Made by a program: the position numbers and the translations under genes. The notes beneath the pieces are model-generated. The model was not told the origin of the DNA. It saw only the letters and a program-made list of their open reading frames with translations, and did not search any database. Source: Gluconobacter sp. Dm-62 (GTDB lineage Bacteria > Pseudomonadota > Alphaproteobacteria > Acetobacterales > Acetobacteraceae). From it: a stretch of DNA of 64,000 nucleotides. Shown piece by piece: positions 20,710-30,899 of this stretch; the first letter of the stretch is position 1; the number at the start of each line of letters is the position of its first letter. The stretch is from NCBI RefSeq assembly GCF_018256155.1, contig NZ_JAERLY010000004.1, forward strand, positions 211,720 to 275,719, in the 5' to 3' direction.

Positions 20710-21405
20710 TCAGATCGAAACCCGGCGCCCCAGTGTCAGGAACATGCCCGCATCGAGAATGTCCTTCTCGCGGTTTTCCATCGTGCGGACGAGTTCATCA
20801 TCCTGCCCCCACGTCACGAGCTGCGATTTCTCGTCGTTATTGGCCCACAACACAGTATCGGCGAGGCTGACAGCGCCTCCCACGATCGCCAGCGACAGCA
20901 ACAGACTGCCCGTCGCCTGCGCCAGAACGCCCAGAACCGCAAGGTCCAGATCATCCCGCGCCGCCAGAAGCTGCGCCAGAGCGTCCGTATAACCCTCGGG
21001 CTGCACCACCGGCATGAGACCATCGGTTACACTCGGATGGATCCCGTAACCCGAAAGCCAGGCGAAAACCTGCGATGCAACCGGCCCGATCCCGTCTTCA
21101 CAGTAGCAGAGCCCATCATCCACCCCGAGTCCGAGGAGCATGTCACGCGCCGCCTGCGGATCGGGTGCGATACGTTCGATCATGGTCCCGGCGATCCGCG
21201 TCAGAGGCAGAGACTCCGGCGTGAAGGCCGCACCTTCCGCAATCTGCCCCCACTCCCCCGCAATAGCTTCGGCCAGTGCAGGCGAACGAACGGCCAGAAT
21301 CCGGCCCTGCGGCAGACGGATCGAACGGCCATCCAGACGCGGCTCGAACAGCCCGTCCTCCGATACGACCGAAACCGCCTTCCAGAAACGCTTGTGCCCG
21401 CTCAA
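20710..21405 (-). CDS. ATP12-type F1-ATPase assembly chaperone
   Basis: Alphaproteobacterial homologue of the mitochondrial assembly factor Atp12, which binds the F1 alpha subunit. It has 231 residues. Conserved blocks are FWKAVSVV near the start, DGRSIRLPQGRILAV, AIAGEWGQI, PLTRIAGTMIERI and a C-terminal half with CYCEDGIGPVASQVFAWL. It overlaps the upstream asmA gene by 4 bp and is the last gene of the rarA-rluC-asmA-atp12 run. Confidence 0.9.
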   Translation of the reverse strand: MSGHKRFWKAVSVVSEDGLFEPRLDGRSIRLPQGRILAVRSPALAEAIAGEWGQIAEGAAFTPESLPLTRIAGTMIERIAPDPQAARDMLLGLGVDDGLCYCEDGIGPVASQVFAWLSGYGIHPSVTDGLMPVVQPEGYTDALAQLLAARDDLDLAVLGVLAQATGSLLLSLAIVGGAVSLADTVLWANNDEKSQLVTWGQDDELVRTMENREKDILDAGMFLTLGRRVSI

Positions 21406-23921
21406 TGCAGAACTCCCAGAGCCCGCAGGATATCCCCGGCCTTCGAATGATGCGCCTTGACCGCCGCAGGAGCCGGACCAGCCTGCCCTTCACGGGCCGC
21501 AGCCAACGGTGCCGTGCAGGGATCGACCGTATTGCTGTCCCCGCCGATCGTCACATGAAAATTGCCGCCCGCATCGCGATCCTGCGCGACATGCGGCGCA
21601 CCCAGCGTGCCCGTCAGCACAACCGGCGTGGAGGCACCCGCCCCCTCAAAATCCACCACGGGCAGAAGGCGCAGATTAAGAGCCTGCGTCCCAAGCCCGA
21701 CAGTCCCGCTGCCAGACGTCGAGAACCGACCGGACTGAAGCCCCAGCGTGTCGATATGGGCGACGTCGTTCGCGATGCTCATGTGCAGCCCCAGACAGCG
21801 AAGCAACCGCCCCCCTTTCCCGAGCACCACACTGGCCGCAGACCCTGCCATCTGGCCGAGCAGTTCGCTCTGCACCTGACCATCCACCATCGAAATCCCC
21901 AGATGGCCGTCCAGAGACTGCCGCAGTTCGTCGGAACTGTTGCCCTTCGCCGAAAGCTGCCCCACGACCTGCACCGGCCCCTGAAGCAGAAGCGGCATCC
22001 CAAGCTGGGTCTCCAGCAGACCGGCCGGAAGCATCAGCGGCTGGAACGTCACGCTGCCCGTCACCGGCAGCGCACTGGCATCCAGTTCCGCCATTCCCGA
22101 AAGCGGCAGTCCCTGGGCCTGACCCGAAATCGGATCCAGACGCAGATGACCGCCCGAGAGCGTCAGGCGCGTTACCAGATCGGTATATTCGCGGCCGGCA
22201 AAGACAACATGATCCGCCGTCAGATGCAGGTTCACATCCTGCGCCCGCAGCCGCTTCACCCATGAAGGCGTCGGATCGGCAGGCGTTGCAGCAACCGAAA
22301 GATGATTGGGCGCAGTCGGAACTGGACCGTCGTTCTGCGGAGCGACAGGCTTCGGCACAGCGATGCCCGGAACAACAGGCTGCGCTACCGGAGCAGCCGG
22401 AGATGCGGACGGAAGCCAGAGGCCCTTGAGCACGTCCAGATCCATTTTTGCCGCATGCAGATTTCCGCTGATAACCGGCGGCACGTCATGCCCCAGAACC
22501 AGCTTCAGAGCCCCGTCCAGCGACAGTTCCTGACTGCCGAATGTCAGCCCATCGAGCAACATATTCTCGCGGTCATGCGCATCCAGCGTCCCGTGCAGGC
22601 TGACGTCATGCAGAACCACACCGGGCAGATGGAGCGTCTTGCCGTTTCCCTCCGCCACCAGATGTCCGTTTTCCGCACCAATCGTCCCCGATATGGCAAA
22701 CCGTGCATTATCCTCGGCATTCACGGCTGGCGCACCCGACACCAGACCCGTCTGGCTGCGCAGTTCCGCCGTCAGGGGAACCGCAGTCCGCAGTCCATTC
22801 TGCCAGGCAGCAAGTGCCTGCTGCATCGTTCCGGCGCCCGCTTCCACATGCCAGGCCGTGTCCCGCCACTGCGTATCCGCCGTGAGCGTCAGCGCCGCAT
22901 CCGGTCCGGCAGAATCGATGTGCAGGTTCCGCACCGTGCCCTGACGCAGCGCGACATAACCGGCATGCAGATGCACGCGCGTCGGCTTCATCCCGGCCAG
23001 AACCTGACGCAGCAGCGCGTTCCCATCCAGATCCGTCAGCGAACCGAGAGAACCCTCGATCGCTACGTCACCGCCGAGTGCCGGAACGAAAGGCAGGTTG
23101 GCGTGCGGAAACAGACGGTGCACATCCTGAAGATTGGGCCATTCGCCCTGCGCCGTCAGAACGACATTTTCCATTCGCGACGGATTACCGATCCGTCCGT
23201 CCAGATTCAGCCAGTCGCGCTTGTCCCCGTCACCCAGCGTCGTCCCGATGCTGAAGGCCCAGGGCTGCGTGCCGCGGATCTGCGACAGGTTGCCGACATG
23301 CCCCTTCACCGTGAACGGTGTCCCGGCATGGTGCCCCTGAAGGCTGATCCACGGACTGGAACTCCGCAGCCCCGCCAGATCCAGCGCATCCAGCCCGAAC
23401 GATCCGCTCGTGCGGGTCAAACGGTCATTCCACAGCACGGCAGCCTGCGCGACATGCAGCCCGTCCAGCGACAGATCCCAGTGCGCGTGAATCCGCTGCC
23501 CACTCTGACCATGGACCGGCAGGGAGGCGTTTTCATCTTCATGATCCGGCGTCAGGGACCAGTTCGCTTGTCCGTCCAGTCCCCGGACCAGATTAACCGT
23601 CGCACCTTCGATCACGAAGTCCTGAAACCGGACTTCACGATGCAACAGGGCGAAAACGGCAATCCCGGCATGGACCGTATGGGCCTTGAGAACCGGCATC
23701 TGTCCATCGCGCGTCAGCACGACGTCAGACGCCTCAAAGGCCGGCCAGGGCAGAAGCTGCACCGACGAATGACGGACCTGCATCGAAAGCCCCGTCTGGT
23801 GCTTCAGCGCCACAGCCACGCGCTCGCGCAGCGCGTCCTGATCGATCAGGAAATGCGTGGCCACGCTGACGCCGACAAGGGCAACGATGGCGGCAATCAG
23901 AGCGCCGGTAAGCTTCTTCAT
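21402..23921 (-). CDS. AsmA family protein
   Basis: Large inner-membrane-anchored protein of the AsmA-like superfamily, members of which are implicated in phospholipid transport to the outer membrane. It has 839 residues. There is one N-terminal transmembrane helix (ALIAAIVALVGVSVATHFL), an AsmA N-terminal region to about 200 (VQLLPWPAFEASDVVL), a long beta-rich middle, a Pro/Ala linker near 500-535, and a C-terminal AsmA_2-like domain (about 560-790). It overlaps both neighbours by 4 bp. Confidence 0.87.
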   Translation of the reverse strand: MKKLTGALIAAIVALVGVSVATHFLIDQDALRERVAVALKHQTGLSMQVRHSSVQLLPWPAFEASDVVLTRDGQMPVLKAHTVHAGIAVFALLHREVRFQDFVIEGATVNLVRGLDGQANWSLTPDHEDENASLPVHGQSGQRIHAHWDLSLDGLHVAQAAVLWNDRLTRTSGSFGLDALDLAGLRSSSPWISLQGHHAGTPFTVKGHVGNLSQIRGTQPWAFSIGTTLGDGDKRDWLNLDGRIGNPSRMENVVLTAQGEWPNLQDVHRLFPHANLPFVPALGGDVAIEGSLGSLTDLDGNALLRQVLAGMKPTRVHLHAGYVALRQGTVRNLHIDSAGPDAALTLTADTQWRDTAWHVEAGAGTMQQALAAWQNGLRTAVPLTAELRSQTGLVSGAPAVNAEDNARFAISGTIGAENGHLVAEGNGKTLHLPGVVLHDVSLHGTLDAHDRENMLLDGLTFGSQELSLDGALKLVLGHDVPPVISGNLHAAKMDLDVLKGLWLPSASPAAPVAQPVVPGIAVPKPVAPQNDGPVPTAPNHLSVAATPADPTPSWVKRLRAQDVNLHLTADHVVFAGREYTDLVTRLTLSGGHLRLDPISGQAQGLPLSGMAELDASALPVTGSVTFQPLMLPAGLLETQLGMPLLLQGPVQVVGQLSAKGNSSDELRQSLDGHLGISMVDGQVQSELLGQMAGSAASVVLGKGGRLLRCLGLHMSIANDVAHIDTLGLQSGRFSTSGSGTVGLGTQALNLRLLPVVDFEGAGASTPVVLTGTLGAPHVAQDRDAGGNFHVTIGGDSNTVDPCTAPLAAAREGQAGPAPAAVKAHHSKAGDILRALGVLH

Positions 23922-24928
23922 TTTGCAGCCCCCCGGCCCTTTGCGCTGCTGCTTCCGCCGCGAACCCGCTTGGGCGCGGGCGTGTCACCCGCCACGAAAC
24001 CCAGCGTGCGGAACGTCTCGCGCATATGCGGCGGCAAAGGGGCCGTCACGATCAAGCGCCCCCCGGCAGGATGCGGAATATCGAGCTGACGCGCATGCAG
24101 ATGAAGCCGGTCGATGAACCCTTCCGGATGCGCGGCCTTCCCGCCATAGCGCGGATCGCCCAGGATCGGCGTGCCGATGGATTCGGTATGCACACGAAGC
24201 TGATGCGTCCGTCCCGTCAGCGGAGACAGCTTCAGCCAGCTCAGCTTCTTTCCGGCCGCATCAAGGGTAGCGTAGTCCGTCTTGGCCGAAGCCGCATCTT
24301 CCTCACCGCGGGCAGCGGCAATCACCAGCGCCGCACCACCCGCACCGATCTTGGCCAGAGGCTGATCAATGATGCCGGATTCCGGTGAAGGCCGCCCGAC
24401 AACCACGGCCCAGTACGTCTTCTCCACATCACGCCCACGGAACGCCGCCGCAAGCTTGGCTGCCACACCCGGCGTGCGCGCAATCAGCAGAATGCCCGAC
24501 GTGTCACGGTCAATGCGATGCACCAGACGCGGACGGTCCCCGCCCTCGGGGCGCAGACCATCGAGCATCATGTCCACATGCTTGAGAATGCCCGGGCCGC
24601 CCTGCGTCGCAAGGCCCGATGGCTTATCGAGAACCAGCAGATGCTCATCCTCGTAAATCACCATCTTCTTGATCTCACGCGCCAGCATCGGATCCGGCGG
24701 CGGCAGGGGCGCGGGCTTGTCCACATCCGGAAGCGGCGGGATGCGGACGCTCTGTCCGGGGATCAGGCGCGCGTTTGTCTGGACACGGCCTCCCTCCACG
24801 CGGATCTGTCCTTTGCGGCACAGTTTCTGGAGCGCGCCCTGCGTCAGATTGGGGTAGTGACGTCTGAACCAGCGGTCGAGGCGAATATCGGCCTCATCCT
24901 CGGTCACGATGCGGTTGGTAACTGTCAT
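23918..24928 (-). CDS. rluC: RluC/RluD family 23S rRNA pseudouridine synthase
   Basis: Isomerises uridines in 23S rRNA. It has 336 residues. The N-terminal S4 RNA-binding domain spans about 15-75 (LDRWFRRHYPNLTQGALQKL). The catalytic domain has LVLDKPSGLATQGG and HRIDRDTSGILL, the latter with the catalytic Asp, then GRTHQLRVH. The basic C-terminal tail is typical. The exact target uridines cannot be told from sequence. Four-base overlaps with rarA and asmA show coupling. Confidence 0.92.
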   Translation of the reverse strand: MTVTNRIVTEDEADIRLDRWFRRHYPNLTQGALQKLCRKGQIRVEGGRVQTNARLIPGQSVRIPPLPDVDKPAPLPPPDPMLAREIKKMVIYEDEHLLVLDKPSGLATQGGPGILKHVDMMLDGLRPEGGDRPRLVHRIDRDTSGILLIARTPGVAAKLAAAFRGRDVEKTYWAVVVGRPSPESGIIDQPLAKIGAGGAALVIAAARGEEDAASAKTDYATLDAAGKKLSWLKLSPLTGRTHQLRVHTESIGTPILGDPRYGGKAAHPEGFIDRLHLHARQLDIPHPAGGRLIVTAPLPPHMRETFRTLGFVAGDTPAPKRVRGGSSSAKGRGAAK

Positions 24929-26343
24929 GGTTCGCGGGATGCCCTCTTGGCGGCCCGCATGTCCAGAAGTTTTCTGATACGCCCCTCATGTCCGCGGTCC
25001 GTGGGATGATAAAGAGACGCTCTGGGCATCCCTTCCGGAAAGTAGTTCTGACCCGAAAACGCGTCTTCGCTATCGTGGTCGTATTCATAGCCCTTGCCGT
25101 ACCCGATGTCCTTCATCAGGGACGTTGGCGCATTCAGGATATGCGACGGCGGCATCAGACTGCCGGTATCGCGCGCCAGAGCACGGGCCGCCTTGTAAGC
25201 CGCGTAAACCGCATTGGATTTCGGCGCGGTCGCCAGATGAACCACGACCTGTGCCAGCGCCAGCTCCCCTTCCGGAGAGCCCAGCCGCTCATAGGTCTGC
25301 CATCCCGCCACGGCCATCGGCAGCGCGGAAGGATCGGCCTGCCCCACATCCTCGGCCGCAAACCGCGTCAGACGCCGGGCGACGTAGCGCGGATCCTCCC
25401 CGCCCTCCAGCATCCGCGCGAACCAGTACAGAGCCGCATCCGGATCACTGCCCCGCAGCGATTTGTGCAGCGCGGAAATGAGATTATAGTGCTCTTCCCG
25501 GTCCCGGTCATACAGGATCGCCCGGCGGGACAGAATCGCCGCCAGATTGCGCGGCGTCAGCACTTTTGATGGATCAAGCGCCACAAGCTGCTCGACCATA
25601 TTCAGCAGATACCGCCCGTCCCCGTCCGCCATGGCGCGCAGACTGGCCCGTGCTTCGGGATCGAGCGGGAGCGGACGGCCGACTTCCTCTTCCGCATGCA
25701 GCAGCAGGCTTTCAAGGCTCGCATCATCCAGCCGGTTCAGCACCAGAACCTGACACCGCGACAGCAACGCCGCATTCAGCGCAAAAGATGGGTTTTCGGT
25801 CGTCGCGCCCACCAGAACCACCGTCCCACGTTCCACATAGGGCAGGAACCCGTCCTGCTGCGCCCGGTTGAAGCGATGGATCTCGTCCACGAACAGGAGC
25901 GTACCCTTGCCCGTTGCCGCCTGTTTCTGGTCGGCTTCCTCAAACGCCCGACGCAGATCCGCTACGCCGAAAAAAACAGCAGAAATCTGCGAATAAAACA
26001 GCCCCGCACGGCCCGCTAGAAGTCGCGCAATTGTCGTCTTGCCACAGCCCGGACCGCCCCAGAGGATCAGGCTGGACAGCGTACCTCGTGCCAGCATCCG
26101 CGTCAGCGTGCCTTCAGGCCCGAGCAGATGATCCTGCCCCCGCACGTCTTCCAGCCGCTTCGGCCGCAGACGGTCCGCCAGAGGCTGCGTCCGTGACGGC
26201 GGACGCCGCTGCACCTGTGGTGCCTCGATCGGGCGCTGCTGCCGCATATTTTCAGGCGCGCGGGACTGCATACGGCCGGAGGCATGTCCCGACGGGCGGT
26301 TCGCATCCGGAGCACCGCCGAAAAGATCTGTCATATCGGTCAC
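24925..26343 (-). CDS. rarA: Replication-associated recombination protein A (RarA/MgsA)
   Basis: AAA+ ATPase of the Mgs1/WRNIP1 family acting at stalled forks. It has 472 residues. A charged N-terminal extension (1-55) precedes LADRLRPKRLEDVRGQDHLL, Walker A GGPGCGKT (96-103), Walker B LLFVDEIHRFNRAQQD and sensor GATTENPSF. The C-terminal tetramerisation domain contains MPPSHILNAPTSLMKDIGYG. First gene of the overlapping rarA-rluC-asmA-atp12 run. Confidence 0.95.
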   Translation of the reverse strand: MTDMTDLFGGAPDANRPSGHASGRMQSRAPENMRQQRPIEAPQVQRRPPSRTQPLADRLRPKRLEDVRGQDHLLGPEGTLTRMLARGTLSSLILWGGPGCGKTTIARLLAGRAGLFYSQISAVFFGVADLRRAFEEADQKQAATGKGTLLFVDEIHRFNRAQQDGFLPYVERGTVVLVGATTENPSFALNAALLSRCQVLVLNRLDDASLESLLLHAEEEVGRPLPLDPEARASLRAMADGDGRYLLNMVEQLVALDPSKVLTPRNLAAILSRRAILYDRDREEHYNLISALHKSLRGSDPDAALYWFARMLEGGEDPRYVARRLTRFAAEDVGQADPSALPMAVAGWQTYERLGSPEGELALAQVVVHLATAPKSNAVYAAYKAARALARDTGSLMPPSHILNAPTSLMKDIGYGKGYEYDHDSEDAFSGQNYFPEGMPRASLYHPTDRGHEGRIRKLLDMRAAKRASREP

Positions 26344-26459
26344 TGGCGTCTCCCGCTCCCCGGTCCGTCCTCAGAAAGTCTCCCAGTGCATATGGGAAGC
26401 CCGGCCGGTCAGGATAATCCCCGGCCTCACCATACCGGAGCATAACCCCGGCCGCCGAC

Positions 26460-29400
26460 TTAATGAAGGATGCGCCGCAATACGCCGGGCAGCAGCATCG
26501 ACAGCGGATTGACCGACAGATCGGGCTTCTCCACCGTACCGTGCAGCTCGAAGGTCGCCGCCAGCAGGCCGCCTCCCTTTTCGGGAGACATCAGATGGCC
26601 CAGCACGGGCAGGCGCCCCGGCAGCGCATTAAGCCCGAATACCGGCACGATCGTTCCGGTCAGGTTCAGCCCCGACGTTTTCAGATCGATCGGCCCTTCC
26701 ATCGTGGCGCCCAGCGCCTGATTACCGATCACCCCGTCATGCAGCACCAGCAGGTTCCCCGCCAGACTCAGACGCGTGGCAAGATGGCTGATCTCGAAGC
26801 GGTCCAGATGATTGGTCAGCCAGTGCAGCGGTGACAGGTCCGACACCGCCGTCAGCGTCAGCGGTGGCCGCAGGAACTGCGACGGACCCATTTCCACATG
26901 CCCGCGGAAAGGCGGCAGCCCGCCCCAAAGCCCCGCTGATTTGGTATTCCGCCCTTCCGGCACTTTTCGAACGGTCTCGTCCGGCGTGAACACCCCATCC
27001 AGATGCGTCTGCCCGCCCCGGATGCGGTCATACAGCCCCAGGCCGTCGAGCAGCGTGCCGAGATTGTCGATATCCAGCACGAACGGGTGCTCACGCCCGG
27101 TATCAGCCAGAACCGCCCGGACCCGCGTCGGCGCATCGAGCGCAAATCGCCCCGATGTCAGATGCCCGTTCCGCAGTTCGATCTGCGAGACGACACCCCC
27201 TACCTGCGCCTTGGGTCCATAATAGACATGCGGCGCATTCAGGCTGATGGACCAGTTGTCCCCCATGGACGCGCCTTTGCCACCGGAACCCTCCTGCGGC
27301 GCAGCGGCCTGTGTCGGGGGATGGGGTGCGAACATCGGCGCCAGATCCAGCGGATCCGCATCAACGCTCACGCCAATCGGCTGCTCCACGCTCTGCGGCA
27401 GGGTGATGCGCGCATCACCTTCCGTGCGGCCAATGCGAAAGCCCTCAAGCACGATCCCCGTCAGCTTGCCGGCGAGCGTCACGCCCCGCCCCGCCACAGA
27501 CAGCCCGGTCCCATGCGCCTGCAACCCGTCCAGAACCGACATCCTTCCGTTCTGAAAGCCCATATGCACCATCGCCGTCGCGGGCTCCCCCATGGGCTTG
27601 GCCCAGATGGGGACCGTCAGTGCCGCCTGCGCCATGTCCAGCGAGAGCTTCAGATCGGAGGTTTCATTGGCCTGCTGCACGAAATGCGCGTTCAGCACCG
27701 CATGCCCGTGAAACAGTCCACCCGGCGCAATCCGGGCCTTCGCCGTGGACGCCGGGTCCAGAACCGAGCGCGCATCAATTGTCTGCAACACCCGGGACGG
27801 CGCCCCCCCTTTGAAGTTCTCATGCAGCACGACATGCGTGGGGATACCTGCGAGCCGTCCATCCCCTGTCAGGTCCAGCGCGTCTTCAGTGGCGGACATC
27901 TTTCCCGATGCCCCGTCCACGGCCTGCCCCATCAGGACATTGCCCAGATGCACGCCGGAGAACGTCGCCTGCGTCCACACATGGAGCGCCCCGTCCGGAA
28001 TATGCGCGACAAGCGGCAGCGTCATTCGCACATGCGCATCCACCATCCCTGCCGGCTGCGTGAACGGCAGCGGATGCCGCGCTAGAAGATGCAGACGCGG
28101 ATGCGCCAGCGCGGACATGAACCCCGCCAGAGACCCCGTCAGATGCGTGGAAATATCGCCGGTCTGGTCCTTCGCATACAGCTTGCCAATCCGGATTTCT
28201 CCTTCGGGCAGCAGCACATCATCTTTCACGCCGGTGGACTGGACCCCCCGGCTCAGATCAATCACCAGCGTCTCAGGCCCGTCAAAATGCAGAGACGCAT
28301 CAAGACCTGTGGCGGGAGGAACCGGACGCAGCCAGTTCACCGTCAGCCCATGCCCTGTCAGCTGCCCCTGCACCGAGACCGGCATGATCTTATCCGGACC
28401 ATGATCGCTGTGCAGATGGGCCTTGACCTCCAGATCACGCCCGGTCCCATCCGTGATGTTCTTTGAAATCCAGCGCCGCCCACCCTTGATGATGGTTGCC
28501 GGCCAGATGGAGCCCAGCGTCGCAAAGCGGATTCCGTCCAGCCCGGCCTCGACATCCCCATCCATCACCTGAGGCTCGCGCACATTGTCCAGCCGCAGGC
28601 CGGCCGAGGCATGAACATGCGTCAGCGCGCCTGCGCTATCCGCGACATCCAGCGAGGCGGACGAAACTTCAACCGTCGCGCCACCAGCCAGACCGGGATG
28701 ATCCATCCGCAGATGTACGCGCACCTGTCCGGCATGAAGACGAATAGGCTCGGCCGTTTTCTGAAAAACCTGCCCGTCACCCAGCGCCAGATTCAGCATC
28801 AGGTCCGATGGCTGCTCATCCATGCCGCGCGGCATGAATACCGCGTCCGCCCCGATGGAAACCGGCACACGCCAGGCCGCCGCGAGCGGACTGAAAATAC
28901 CAAGCTGCGCGGGCTCGAATGGCGTGGTGCCCAGATGAAGCTGGCCGGTCTTCCCGACCTGTCTGGCCTGCGCCGTCAGGGTAGTGTTGAACCCGTCAAG
29001 CAGGATCGCGGCACGGGCGGTGCCCGTCCAGACGAAATCCTGCGAGCGCGGGGCCACGCGGATCCGACGCGCCTGCATTTCGACCGGCCCGATCACAGCG
29101 GTCCGCCCCTGCGGCAGTCCGGCAAGGGTGATGGACACGTTGTGCACATCAATCGCCCGCAGCCGATCAAGCCGTGTCGGTACACCCCTGCCACCACGTT
29201 TCTGGTTCGGCAGATCCATATCCACGTCGCCATCGGGCAGACGGCGCAGGGCCAGCGTGGCATTCTCAAGACGCAGGGTGCGCGGCGCAATCACGCCTTC
29301 AAACAGCGCGCTCAGCGACAGAACCGCATCAGCCTCCTCGGCGCGTTCCGCAATCAGGTTGTCAAAACGCGTGACCTTCAGCCCGCGCGCCATCAGCACC

Positions 29401-29720
29401 AGCCCGGCGGGAACGCCACCCGCCGCAGGCTGCCACTGGATGCGCAGCGTATCCCAGCTCAGACGCCCGGCCGGGTGCCCGGGACGCTTGCCCGCCGCAA
29501 TGGAAACAGGCTCCACGAAATGTGAGACGCGGGTGATGTCCACCGGACCATGCGCCAGTTCCCACAGGAAAACGCTCCCCGCGGCAGCCGCGAGGGCAAG
29601 CGGCGTAACGCAGACCAGCGCGACCCAGCGCGCCACATGCAGATGCCGGGGCATATGCGGCCCCGGACAGAAAGGATGAAAACGCCTGCGGGGAGGACGC
29701 GGGAAGTCGGGGACGGCCAT
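26460..29720 (-). CDS. Large AsmA-like / DUF3971 (YhdP-type) envelope protein
   Basis: 1086 residues with one N-terminal transmembrane segment (about 30-52, VALVCVTPLALAAAAGSVFL), a long repetitive beta-rich body and a C-terminal AsmA-like domain (GNLLVLHDGVIGNQALGATM, then PVFGLNALPGRLPVLGHL near the end). This matches YhdP-like proteins that form bridge-shaped lipid conduits to the outer membrane. The start is uncertain: an internal ATG at 29654 would put the transmembrane helix nearer the N-terminus, and neither has a good ribosome-binding site. With the 839-residue paralogue nearby, the region encodes two AsmA-superfamily proteins. Confidence 0.82.
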   Translation of the reverse strand: MAVPDFPRPPRRRFHPFCPGPHMPRHLHVARWVALVCVTPLALAAAAGSVFLWELAHGPVDITRVSHFVEPVSIAAGKRPGHPAGRLSWDTLRIQWQPAAGGVPAGLVLMARGLKVTRFDNLIAERAEEADAVLSLSALFEGVIAPRTLRLENATLALRRLPDGDVDMDLPNQKRGGRGVPTRLDRLRAIDVHNVSITLAGLPQGRTAVIGPVEMQARRIRVAPRSQDFVWTGTARAAILLDGFNTTLTAQARQVGKTGQLHLGTTPFEPAQLGIFSPLAAAWRVPVSIGADAVFMPRGMDEQPSDLMLNLALGDGQVFQKTAEPIRLHAGQVRVHLRMDHPGLAGGATVEVSSASLDVADSAGALTHVHASAGLRLDNVREPQVMDGDVEAGLDGIRFATLGSIWPATIIKGGRRWISKNITDGTGRDLEVKAHLHSDHGPDKIMPVSVQGQLTGHGLTVNWLRPVPPATGLDASLHFDGPETLVIDLSRGVQSTGVKDDVLLPEGEIRIGKLYAKDQTGDISTHLTGSLAGFMSALAHPRLHLLARHPLPFTQPAGMVDAHVRMTLPLVAHIPDGALHVWTQATFSGVHLGNVLMGQAVDGASGKMSATEDALDLTGDGRLAGIPTHVVLHENFKGGAPSRVLQTIDARSVLDPASTAKARIAPGGLFHGHAVLNAHFVQQANETSDLKLSLDMAQAALTVPIWAKPMGEPATAMVHMGFQNGRMSVLDGLQAHGTGLSVAGRGVTLAGKLTGIVLEGFRIGRTEGDARITLPQSVEQPIGVSVDADPLDLAPMFAPHPPTQAAAPQEGSGGKGASMGDNWSISLNAPHVYYGPKAQVGGVVSQIELRNGHLTSGRFALDAPTRVRAVLADTGREHPFVLDIDNLGTLLDGLGLYDRIRGGQTHLDGVFTPDETVRKVPEGRNTKSAGLWGGLPPFRGHVEMGPSQFLRPPLTLTAVSDLSPLHWLTNHLDRFEISHLATRLSLAGNLLVLHDGVIGNQALGATMEGPIDLKTSGLNLTGTIVPVFGLNALPGRLPVLGHLMSPEKGGGLLAATFELHGTVEKPDLSVNPLSMLLPGVLRRILH

Positions 29721-29779
29721 AGACGGTCATCGGCGCGTTTCCGGCCTGTCTCCCTCATGAAAAGTTAGGGGTGAGGCGC

Positions 29780-30286
29780 TCAGGCCTCTGAAGAGAGGTC
29801 CCGGAAGGCCTGTGCCACCAGAGCGGCATGATCCGCAGGCTTCACCTTGCGCCATACGTTCCGGATGATGCCTTGGCCATCGACCAGAAAGGAACTGCGC
29901 TCCATACCCATATAAGTCCGGCCATACATGGATTTCTCAACCCATGTTCCGTATGCCTCGGCGACGACATGATCCTCGTCAGAGGCCAGCGGAAATTCCA
30001 GACCATATTTCGTCGCGAATTTTTCAATCTTCGCCACAGGATCAGGGCTGACCCCGATAATGGTCAGCCCGTCCGCCTCGAATTTTGGCAGAACGTCCTG
30101 CAGACCGCAGGCCTGCGTCGTACAGCCGGGCGTATCCGCTTTCGGATAGAAGTAAAGCAGATAGGGTTTGCCGCTCAGCCCCACACTGCTCACAGTCCGT
30201 CCACCCGAGGCGGCAAGCGTGAAATCTGGCGCCCGGTCACCCGGTTGCAGGTCTGTTTTCTGGGAAGAAACTGTCATAACCGGCAT
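29780..30286 (-). CDS. bcp: Thioredoxin-dependent peroxiredoxin (BCP type)
   Basis: Reduces hydroperoxides. It has 168 residues. The peroxidatic Cys is in KADTPGCTTQACGLQD, with a second Cys five residues later as in atypical two-Cys BCPs. Other family marks are GDRAPDFTL, YFYPKADTPG and GVSPDPVAKIEKFATKY. An in-frame ATG three codons downstream is an alternative start. Cytoplasmic, with no signal peptide. It lies 59 bp before the large AsmA-like gene on the same strand. Confidence 0.95.
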   Translation of the reverse strand: MPVMTVSSQKTDLQPGDRAPDFTLAASGGRTVSSVGLSGKPYLLYFYPKADTPGCTTQACGLQDVLPKFEADGLTIIGVSPDPVAKIEKFATKYGLEFPLASDEDHVVAEAYGTWVEKSMYGRTYMGMERSSFLVDGQGIIRNVWRKVKPADHAALVAQAFRDLSSEA

Positions 30287-30349
30287 GATTGCCTGACCTG
30301 TCCGGTCCGATCAAGGCAAACCGGACGGAAACCGTTCAGTATCCCGAGA

Positions 30350-30736
30350 TCAGTAACCGCGATACATGCCCGGATAGGCTGCAACCGGCGGCGGGCCGTA
30401 AACAACCTGCGGCGGAGGGGCATAAACGACCGGCGGCGGAGCATAAACAACCTGCGGAGGCGGCGGAGGGGCATAAGGCTGAGCCAGAAGCGCGCCGCCC
30501 ACGGCTCCCAGAGCCAGACCTCCAAGAATTCCGCCCACAACAGCACCAGAGTGATTGCGGTAACCACCATGCCAGCCCCCGCGTGGGCCGCCATATCCAT
30601 ATCCCGGTCCGTAACCTGGGCCACGGCCACCATCATGCCAGTGAGCCTGTGCCTGTGGCACGAGCACATTCGGAACGATGGCAGAGCCGATCAGCAGGGG
30701 AGCGGCCATAAGAACTGCACGTGTGATGCGACGCAT
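30350..30736 (-). CDS. Exported Gly/Pro/Tyr-rich protein, 128 residues
   Basis: From the ATG at 30736 (GAGGAGAAAG upstream) it has a signal peptide ending QAQAHW, then a Gly/Tyr/His-rich region (GYGPGYGYGGPRGGWHGGY), a glycine-zipper hydrophobic stretch (VVGGILGGLALGAVGGALLA), and a C-terminus of repeated PPPxVVYAPPP units. The glycine zipper suggests membrane insertion, as in Rick_17kDa-type or YMGG proteins. Function unknown. Confidence 0.75.
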   Translation of the reverse strand: MRRITRAVLMAAPLLIGSAIVPNVLVPQAQAHWHDGGRGPGYGPGYGYGGPRGGWHGGYRNHSGAVVGGILGGLALGAVGGALLAQPYAPPPPPQVVYAPPPVVYAPPPQVVYGPPPVAAYPGMYRGY

Positions 30737-30899
30737 GGCATCTTTCTCCTCAAAACACGTGGATCGGAAGCTCCGTGAAGGAGAACTCTTCCGTCCATGA
30801 GAAAGATCATGCCCGCTGAAAATGGCAGCAAGAGGCGCCAATCATGGCAGAAGCCGGACGAATTGTAACAGCTGTCTGCCCAAGCCGGGACCGTCAGTT

